Position numbers and translations under genes: made by a program. Positions 27,474 to 33,552 of a stretch of DNA of 33,552 nucleotides are shown in pieces. The DNA comes from an uncultured Alphaproteobacteria bacterium. Lineage in GTDB: Bacteria > Pseudomonadota > Alphaproteobacteria > HIMB59 > GCA-002718135. Each line of letters starts with the position of its first letter. Within the stretch, counting starts at the first letter, position 1. The notes under the pieces are model-generated. The model made no database searches and had not been told where the DNA came from. It worked only from the letters and a program-made list of their open reading frames with translations. The stretch is from assembly GCA_902512325.1 (NCBI GenBank), contig CABXIT010000015.1, forward strand, positions 1 to 33,552, in the 5' to 3' direction.

Positions 27474-27503
27474 TTGATTATTTTGTATTATTTTGTCTAT
27501 TAT
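27474..27503 (+). promoter_or_regulatory. Putative promoter of the catabolic operon with a tandem 10-bp repeat
   Basis: TTGATT (27474-27479) and TATTAT (27498-27503) are 18 bases apart and resemble -35 and -10 boxes. Between them ATTATTTTGT occurs twice back to back (27477-27486 and 27487-27496), one helical turn apart, so a regulator could bind both copies on one face of the DNA. The start codon follows at 27552, leaving a leader of about 40 bases. Confidence 0.4.
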
Positions 27504-27551
27504 GGAGTTAAAATTTAAAATCACTACTAAATAGAACGAGATCTAAATAAT

Positions 27552-28394
27552 ATGAAAGTCAAAGCACTTCAAAATTTACGCCAAAAACTAAAAAAAAATG
27601 AGCCTATTTATGGTTTATGGGTAACTCTTGAATCGGCTTCAATCACTGAAATGGCTGTTGCTCTTGGATTAGATTGGGTCGTCATTGATGCAGAGCATGG
27701 TCATTTAGACTGGAAAGATATAAATTCACATATTAGGGCAGCATTGCGAAGTGATACTGTTGTCTTAGTACGTATTGCTGAAAGAAGTACTACCTTATCA
27801 AAGCGTGCTCTTGATATTGGTGCTGATGGGATAATTATACCATGGATGGAAAAAGTAGAAGAAGTTGAAGAAGCTGTTCGTGATTGCCTATATCCACCCG
27901 AGGGTCGACGAGGAATAGGTGGAGAAAGAGCTACAGCTTGGGGGCAGTGCTTGAATGAACACGCTAATGAAGCAAATGAAAATGTTCTTGTCGTGCCCTT
28001 AATTGAAAATATTAATGCAATTCCCAATGTAGCCAAAATGTGCAAAGTTAAAGGAATTGATTTATTTTTCTTTGGTCCTGCAGACTTCTCAGCTTCTGCT
28101 GGTTTTCGAGGCCAATGGGAAGGTCCTGGGGTGAGTGAACAAATACTTCAATTAAAAGATACAATAAATGCAGCTGGAAAACATTGTGGTGTAGTCTCAA
28201 CTAGTATCCAAAATCTAAAAGAACGGTATGACCAAGGTTTTCGAATGCTAGCTTTAGGTGCTGATAGTGGGCTATTATTACGTTCCTTGCACCAATCCTT
28301 AAAAGAGGTTAATCGTGATCAAATGCCTGCAACCAGTTTAGATCCTGCAGATGGGCAGAAATTAACAGACTCAGGTTCTGAAAATAAAAAATGA
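27552..28394 (+). CDS. HpcH/HpaI family class II aldolase
   Basis: A 280-residue TIM-barrel, metal-dependent aldolase. The base/substrate residues are present: His49 in IDAEHGHLD, Arg74 in VLVRI, a glutamate in PLIEN and an aspartate in GPADFSAS as metal ligands, plus PEGRRGIGGERA. Members split 2-keto-3-deoxy or related 2-oxo acids to pyruvate, or hydroxypyruvate, and an aldehyde (HpaI, GarL, RhmA, YfaU). As first gene of the catabolic operon it should do the carbon-carbon cleavage. The natural substrate is unknown. Its stop overlaps the next start by four bases. GC and CGN codon use are higher than in core genes. Confidence 0.92.
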   Translation: MKVKALQNLRQKLKKNEPIYGLWVTLESASITEMAVALGLDWVVIDAEHGHLDWKDINSHIRAALRSDTVVLVRIAERSTTLSKRALDIGADGIIIPWMEKVEEVEEAVRDCLYPPEGRRGIGGERATAWGQCLNEHANEANENVLVVPLIENINAIPNVAKMCKVKGIDLFFFGPADFSASAGFRGQWEGPGVSEQILQLKDTINAAGKHCGVVSTSIQNLKERYDQGFRMLALGADSGLLLRSLHQSLKEVNRDQMPATSLDPADGQKLTDSGSENKK

Positions 28395-29422
28395 CTTTTC
28401 GTGTTGCTTTAACTGGAGACTTTCAAAAAGATGGAGAAATTATCTATCCTGATTTCGATTTAACACAGCTAACAACTACTAGCGGTATTGAGTATAATTT
28501 TTTTAATGAGCACAAATCAGAGATTGAGCCAGTGCAAATAGAGAGTTTTCAGGGTGTTATTGTTCTTACTCCAACAGTAACAAGTCACAGTTTATCTCAG
28601 AGTCAAAATTTATTAGCTGTTAGTCGCTTTGGTGTTGGTTATGATGGTGTGGATGTTTCTGCTTGTACCGAGGCGGATGTTGTCCTTTGTACAACAGTTG
28701 GGGCTCCTGACAGGCCTGTAGCAGAAGCTACAGTTGGATGGATGATCGCTCTAGGACATCGTATGATTATCAAAGATAAACTCTTACGAAAAGGTTTATG
28801 GAATGAACGCAGTAAGTATATGGGTGGTGAACTTCGAGATCGAACGTTAGGAATTATAGGTTTAGGAGGTATTGGGTCAGTTGTCATCGAATTACTTAAA
28901 GGTTTTGGTATGAAACAACCTCTAGTTTTTGACCCATTCATGGACGATACTAAAGCAAAAAATTTAGGAGTTAAAAAAGTTACATTACAGGAATTGATGA
29001 AGCTTTCAGATTTTATTACTATCCATTGCCCTTTAAACGAACACACAAGAAATCTCATTTCTCATAACGAATTAGATCTGATGAAATCTTCATCCTTTAT
29101 TATTAACACTGCTCGTGGTGGAATTATTAATGAAGATGCGCTTTTTGAAGCACTTTCACAAAAAAGAATTGCAGGAGCTGCTTTGGATTGTTTTGATGAT
29201 GAGCCTGTCCTTGAACCAAATCGATTTTGTCAATTAGATAATGTAATACTTGCACCTCATAGTATTGCATGGACTCAGGAATTGTTTCGTGACATGGGTA
29301 AAAAGTGTAGTCAGCATATGATTGACCTCTCAAATGGAATTCGTCCTAAGGGAGTTATTAATCCCGAAGTCTTCGAAAAACCTACCTTCCAAAAAAAATG
29401 GAATTCTCTAAATGGTAAATGA
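28391..29422 (+). CDS. D-isomer-specific 2-hydroxyacid dehydrogenase
   Basis: A 343-residue NAD(P)-dependent dehydrogenase of the phosphoglycerate/glyoxylate/hydroxypyruvate reductase family. GIIGLGGIGSVV is the dinucleotide loop. The catalytic trio is Arg242 (NTARGG), Glu271 (DDEP) and His290 (APHSIAW). RFGVGYDGVDV and GAPDRPVAEATVGWM are family blocks. No ACT domain. It could oxidise a sugar acid at C2 or reduce hydroxypyruvate or glyoxylate from the aldolase step. It overlaps the aldolase gene by four bases and the Gfo/Idh/MocA gene by eleven, so it is translationally coupled. Confidence 0.92.
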   Translation: MTFRVALTGDFQKDGEIIYPDFDLTQLTTTSGIEYNFFNEHKSEIEPVQIESFQGVIVLTPTVTSHSLSQSQNLLAVSRFGVGYDGVDVSACTEADVVLCTTVGAPDRPVAEATVGWMIALGHRMIIKDKLLRKGLWNERSKYMGGELRDRTLGIIGLGGIGSVVIELLKGFGMKQPLVFDPFMDDTKAKNLGVKKVTLQELMKLSDFITIHCPLNEHTRNLISHNELDLMKSSSFIINTARGGIINEDALFEALSQKRIAGAALDCFDDEPVLEPNRFCQLDNVILAPHSIAWTQELFRDMGKKCSQHMIDLSNGIRPKGVINPEVFEKPTFQKKWNSLNGK

Positions 29423-30449
29423 AAATAAAAAAAAAGTTGCAGTAATAGGTTGCGGATTTTTTGCAACAAATCACATTCTTTCTTGGAGTAACTTTAGAGA
29501 TGTAGATCTAGTTGGTGTTTGTGATCTAGATGAAGAACGCGCTATTAATGCAAGTAATATTTCCAAAGGTACTCCATATTTCACTGACGCTGAAGTGATG
29601 TTAAGAGAAGTTCGACCTGATGTTGTTGATATTGTCACTACTGCGCCATCACATTATCATCTTGCAAAATTGGCAGCCTCTCTAAATATTTCTGCAATAA
29701 TTCAGAAACCTATGGCTCCCTCATTAGAAGAAGCAACTAAGATTGTTAATCTTGCTGAAACAACAAAAACACCCATGATGGTTCATGAAAATTTTAGGTT
29801 CCAAAAACCTATAAGAGATCTGAAGAATTTCATTTCAAATAATGAAATTGGTAAACATCTTTTTTGCAAGATAAGTTTTCGTACATCTTTCGATATTTAT
29901 CAAAATCAACCTTATCTTAAGGAAGTAGAACAGCTAATACTAATGGACTTGGGCGTCCATGTTCTAGATGTTGCAAGATTTTTGTTTGGGGAAGCAAGTT
30001 CTATTTGTTGTCGAACTCAGAAAACTCGGTCAGATATTGCTGGTGAAGATATGGCTACAATGATGTTAGGATTTTCAGAAGAACGCACTGCAATTGTTGA
30101 ATGTAGTTATGGATCAAAACAAGCTCCAGATATTTTTCCAGAAACTTTAGTCTCTGTTGAAGGAACAAATGGTTCGGTAGTTCTAGGGGCTGGTTACCAA
30201 ATTATAAAAAGATCTGGTGAAAAAATTGATACAATAAATGCTGAACCAAGTGTTGCTGACTGGTGTGAAAAACCATGGCATGTTGTTCAAGATAGTGTCA
30301 CACAAACATGTCGTCATTGGATAGACACAGTTCCACAAAATCTAAAACCTGAAATCTCAGTTGATGATAATTTAAAAACATTAAAACTAGTAGAAGCAGC
30401 CTATCAATCAGCTGCAAAAGGTGGTTCACTTGTAATAATTGGCAATTAG
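29412..30449 (+). CDS. Gfo/Idh/MocA family sugar dehydrogenase
   Basis: A 345-residue NAD(P)-dependent oxidoreductase. The Rossmann loop is VAVIGCGFFATNH (9-21). In the family's EKP motif the Glu is Gln here (Gln98-Lys99-Pro100), keeping the catalytic Lys. MDLGVHVLDVARFLFGE carries the usual Asp and His of the active site. Members oxidise sugars or cyclitols; the apiose 1-dehydrogenase ApdH belongs to this family. With an ApnL-type lactonase gene 22 bases downstream, a sugar 1-dehydrogenase making the lactone is likely. The sugar is not proven. Confidence 0.88.
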   Translation: MVNENKKKVAVIGCGFFATNHILSWSNFRDVDLVGVCDLDEERAINASNISKGTPYFTDAEVMLREVRPDVVDIVTTAPSHYHLAKLAASLNISAIIQKPMAPSLEEATKIVNLAETTKTPMMVHENFRFQKPIRDLKNFISNNEIGKHLFCKISFRTSFDIYQNQPYLKEVEQLILMDLGVHVLDVARFLFGEASSICCRTQKTRSDIAGEDMATMMLGFSEERTAIVECSYGSKQAPDIFPETLVSVEGTNGSVVLGAGYQIIKRSGEKIDTINAEPSVADWCEKPWHVVQDSVTQTCRHWIDTVPQNLKPEISVDDNLKTLKLVEAAYQSAAKGGSLVIIGN

Positions 30450-30471
30450 GTGCTCTTAAAGTTACAAAAAA

Positions 30472-32442
30472 ATGAAACTATCTAAAAACGTTCAATATTA
30501 TGGAAAAGATGAACTTTTACCAAAACAGATAGATCTGCAGGCTGGACCATTAAACTTATTTTATGAAGCAGGAGATCTTCGTTATATTAAATTTGGTGAT
30601 AAAGAAATTATACGTCGAGTTTATGTTGCAGTGCGCGATCATAATTGGGATACAGTAATACCTGTTTTATCAAATGTAAGGATGAACATTGCTAATGACT
30701 CATTCAACATCAATTACAGTGTTAGTAACATACAAGACAACGTTGATTTCTTATGGGAGGGAAATATTATTGGTAAACCCGATGGTACTATCACCTTTAG
30801 TATGGACGGTGTGGCACGATCAACATTTTGGCGTAACCGTATCGGTTTCTGTATATTATATCCAATGGAATATGCAGGAGCTGATTGTGAAATAGAACAT
30901 GTTAGTGGAGCATTTGAAAAAAGTTTATTCCCAAAATTTATTGCTCCACAACGCATCATTGATGGTAAGCCCTCACCTGTTGAACCATTTTCAAACATGC
31001 GCGCACTAGTCTATCAGGTTGTACCTAATGTGCTGGCAGAAGTTCGTTTTGAAGGTGAAAATTTTGAAATGGAAGATCAACGAAACTGGACAGATGCATC
31101 ATTCAAAGCATATGGCACTCCTCTTAAAAACCCATCTCCAGTAGAGGTTAAAACTGGGACAAAAATTTCTCAAACATTTACTTTATCCATAAGAGAACAA
31201 GACAAAATAATAAAACCATCTAAAACTGATGATACGCTTACTTTTTCGATAGGGAAAAATGCACTAAGAAATCTGCCAAAAATTGGATTAGATGAAGCTA
31301 GTCATGGTCAACCTCTCAATGAAAAAGAAATTGAAAGATTAAAAACTTTAAATCTATCTCATCAAAGACTTAGTCTTTATTTATCAAATCCAGATTATAA
31401 AAAAAAATTGCGCCAATCATCTAAGGAAGCTAATAAATTAGGAATTAATTTAGAAACTGCATTGTTTCTTTCAAATGAAGCTGAGTCAGAATTACAATTA
31501 TTTGTTGAATTATTAAAACAAATTAAGCCACCCATTGTAAATTGGCTTATTTTCCACAAAAAGGAAATGACTACCTCTGAAAAATGGATAATCTTAGCCC
31601 GAAAATACCTAAAAGACTATGATCATAATTGCAATGTTGGATCTGGAACTAATGTTTTTTTTGCCGATCTAAATCGCTCCATCCCCCCTTTCAAAGTTAT
31701 GGACTTCATTACTTATTCGATTAATCCGCAGGTACATGCTTTTGACAACTTATCATTAGTGGAAACATTGTCAGCTCAAGGAGAAACAGTAAAAAGTGCT
31801 CGCAATTTTTCTAACAATAAACCGATATCAGTTTCACCCATCACACTAAAAATGCGCTTTAATCCAAATGCGACAGCTCCTGAAGCAAACGTAGAATCTA
31901 ATCAGTTACCTTCTCAAGTAGATGTTAGGCAGATGTCACTGTTTGGCGCGGCCTGGACTTTAGGTAGTTTAAAGAATCTATCTGAAAGTGAGACCCGTAG
32001 TCTAACCTATTACGAAACGACTGGTTGGCGCGGAGTAATGGAAGTTGAATTTGGTTCACATGTTCCAGAAAAATTCCACTCACTAAAAGGAGCTGTTTTT
32101 CCTATTTATCACGTTTTTGCAGATGTAGGAGAATTTGCTGAAGGTCAGATTATAAGTACTTCTTCAAGCAACCCTCTAAAAATAACTGGTTTGGGTCTAA
32201 AAAAGGAAAGTCATACAAGGATTATTATAGCCAATTTAAGTTCAGAGGTACAGCAATTGACTGTACAAAATTTGAGTTCTTCAGTTAATATTCGACATCT
32301 CAATGAAAGCAATATTGAGCAAGCAATGCAATCTCCAGAAGTTTATCGTTCTCAAAACTTTCAAAAACAGTTCACTATTAATGGCTCTGTAAAATTTGAA
32401 TTGTTACCCTATGCACTTTTGTGTATTGATAGTAATGATTGA
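30472..32442 (+). CDS. apnL: D-apionate lactonase (ApnL) family protein
   Basis: A 656-residue protein with no signal peptide or membrane helix. Features I recognise from the ApnL family are AGPLNLFYEAGDLRYIKFG (24-42), VRDHNWDTVIP (54-64), and EMEDQRNWTDAS (199-210). The middle part (about 250-510) looks like an alpha/beta barrel and the end (about 570-656) beta-rich. ApnL opens D-apionolactone to D-apionate in D-apiose breakdown. Placement directly after a Gfo/Idh/MocA dehydrogenase fits that step. Homologues may act on other aldonolactones, so the family call is firmer than the substrate. I judged this from memory of the family, not a search. Confidence 0.7.
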   Translation: MKLSKNVQYYGKDELLPKQIDLQAGPLNLFYEAGDLRYIKFGDKEIIRRVYVAVRDHNWDTVIPVLSNVRMNIANDSFNINYSVSNIQDNVDFLWEGNIIGKPDGTITFSMDGVARSTFWRNRIGFCILYPMEYAGADCEIEHVSGAFEKSLFPKFIAPQRIIDGKPSPVEPFSNMRALVYQVVPNVLAEVRFEGENFEMEDQRNWTDASFKAYGTPLKNPSPVEVKTGTKISQTFTLSIREQDKIIKPSKTDDTLTFSIGKNALRNLPKIGLDEASHGQPLNEKEIERLKTLNLSHQRLSLYLSNPDYKKKLRQSSKEANKLGINLETALFLSNEAESELQLFVELLKQIKPPIVNWLIFHKKEMTTSEKWIILARKYLKDYDHNCNVGSGTNVFFADLNRSIPPFKVMDFITYSINPQVHAFDNLSLVETLSAQGETVKSARNFSNNKPISVSPITLKMRFNPNATAPEANVESNQLPSQVDVRQMSLFGAAWTLGSLKNLSESETRSLTYYETTGWRGVMEVEFGSHVPEKFHSLKGAVFPIYHVFADVGEFAEGQIISTSSSNPLKITGLGLKKESHTRIIIANLSSEVQQLTVQNLSSSVNIRHLNESNIEQAMQSPEVYRSQNFQKQFTINGSVKFELLPYALLCIDSND

Positions 32443-32466
32443 TAATAAGTTAAATTTTAAAATAAT

Positions 32467-33540
32467 ATGAATAATTATAATCCCAAAAAACTTGAGAAAT
32501 TTGTAGCTGATATTTTTTTACATTCTGGCTCCAATGAACAAGAGTCTAAAATATTAGGAGATCATCTTGTTGACTCTAATCTTGTTGGACATGATTCTCA
32601 TGGCGTTATAAGAGTTTCAAAATATATAGAGTGGTTACATCAAGATAAGATAAAATTAAATCAATCAATTAAAATTTTAAAAGAAGAGGATCACTTCTTA
32701 CATATTGATGGAAATTTTGGATATGGTCAGCCCATAGCAAAGTATTCTTTAGACATAGCTATTACTAAAGCAAAAGCAAAAGGGCATTGTATTCTAGCAA
32801 TGAAAAACCTTGGTCACATTGGTAGAGTAGGAGCATGGTCAGAATTAGCTGCAACAAATGATTGTGTATCTATAATGTTTGTTAATACTTCAGGATTTGG
32901 AATATTAATGGCACCTCATGGAGGAACTGATAGAAGGTTATCTGCGAATCCTATAGCAATAGGAGTTCCATTGGAAAATAATGATTATCTAGTTTTAGAT
33001 ATGGCTACTTCAGTTGTAGCTGAAGGTAAAATACAGGTAGCTAAAAATAAAAAAGTAAAATTAGCAGATGGTTTAATTTTGGATGGTCATGGGAATCCTA
33101 CTAATGATCCAGAAGTTTTTTATTCAACAGTTGGCTCAATATTGCCTTTTGGTGGTCACAAAGGTTTTGGATTAGCATTTATGATTGATATATTATCAGG
33201 GACATTAACTGGTGGAAACAGTAGTCATCCAGATAATTCTAATTCTCATACTGTCATTAATAATACTTTTGCAATCATAATTGATACAAAGAAAACTGTT
33301 TCAGAATCTTATTTTCAAAATGACATTAAGAGGTTAATTAACTGGGTTAAAGCCTCTCCTAAAGCTAAAGGAGTAGAAGAAATACTGTTGCCTGGTGAAA
33401 TAGAAAAGAATAACAAAAAGCAAAGATTATCAGATGGAATACCTCTTGATGATCAAACTATAAAAGGCCTTATTGATACAGCTAATTTTGTGGGAATGAA
33501 AGATGTCGATGAGAATTTTATGAAAGAATTACTAGTGTAA
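32467..33540 (+). CDS. LDH2/MDH2 family NAD(P)-dependent dehydrogenase (YlbC/AllD-like)
   Basis: A 357-residue oxidoreductase of the malate/L-lactate/ureidoglycolate dehydrogenase family, which is distinct from classical LDH. GHDSHGVIRV (41-50) holds the catalytic His45; GNFGYGQPIAK, GHIGRVGAW, GTDRRLSANPIAIGVP, LDMATSVVAEGKI and LPFGGHKGFGLAFM are family blocks. It oxidises 2-hydroxy acids or reduces 2-oxo acids. It follows apnL after 24 bases on the same strand but is more AT-rich, like the core genes. It is complete; 12 bases remain after the stop and the operon may continue. Confidence 0.92.
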   Translation: MNNYNPKKLEKFVADIFLHSGSNEQESKILGDHLVDSNLVGHDSHGVIRVSKYIEWLHQDKIKLNQSIKILKEEDHFLHIDGNFGYGQPIAKYSLDIAITKAKAKGHCILAMKNLGHIGRVGAWSELAATNDCVSIMFVNTSGFGILMAPHGGTDRRLSANPIAIGVPLENNDYLVLDMATSVVAEGKIQVAKNKKVKLADGLILDGHGNPTNDPEVFYSTVGSILPFGGHKGFGLAFMIDILSGTLTGGNSSHPDNSNSHTVINNTFAIIIDTKKTVSESYFQNDIKRLINWVKASPKAKGVEEILLPGEIEKNNKKQRLSDGIPLDDQTIKGLIDTANFVGMKDVDENFMKELLV

Positions 33541-33552
33541 TAAAAATTAGGT

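Overview
This window looks like chromosome of a small-genome, AT-rich marine alphaproteobacterium. The evidence is very low GC with AGA-dominated arginine codons in housekeeping genes, tight gene packing, an alphaproteobacterial gene mix (apaG, ETF and ETF-quinone oxidoreductase, argD-argF, recX, CIRCE-controlled groESL) and many genes for methylated one-carbon compounds. A SAR11-like or HIMB59-like lineage is my inference from composition and content; no marker gene here fixes the taxon. No gene-free stretch exceeds 300 bases.

Left part (1-8.8 kb): the start of an acyltransferase gene runs off the left edge. A gap follows that holds a good candidate small RNA on the + strand (promoter about 734-761, terminator 885-910). 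Next is a four-gene minus-strand operon: a dimethylglycine/sarcosine dehydrogenase-like flavoprotein, etfB, etfA and ETF-ubiquinone oxidoreductase. Together these form a complete path for electrons from N-methyl oxidation to the quinone pool. A DsbA-like thiol oxidoreductase and a GcvT/DmdA-like methyltransferase follow, converging on a shared bidirectional terminator.

Middle part (8.9-22.7 kb): mostly core genes. These are an OmpA-domain lipoprotein, apaG, trkH, an ABC-2 permease-argD-argF-lipoprotein operon, recX, an AI-2E family transporter with an MscS channel, a periplasmic glutathione peroxidase, groES-groEL with a perfect CIRCE operator, sppA and a GT61-type glycosyltransferase.

Right part (22.7-33.5 kb): begins with a 3' fragment of a tRNA-Arg(ACG) gene, the kind of scar left at the far end of an integrated island. 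Its orientation places the island to the right. That stretch carries a sugar-utilisation cluster. On the minus strand are a ribose-type ABC transporter (binding protein, single-domain ATPase, permease) and a 3-hydroxyisobutyrate dehydrogenase-family reductase. Divergently on the + strand are an HpcH/HpaI aldolase, a D-2-hydroxyacid dehydrogenase, a Gfo/Idh/MocA dehydrogenase, a D-apionate-lactonase (ApnL) family protein and an LDH2-type dehydrogenase. The central genes (about 24.4-32.4 kb) are richer in GC and CGN arginine codons than their surroundings. The likely logic is uptake of a sugar (apiose or a similar sugar), oxidation to a lactone, hydrolysis to the aldonate, then oxidation and aldol cleavage. 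The enzymes of the published apionate pathways downstream of ApnL are not in the window, so this may be a variant route or may continue past the right edge.
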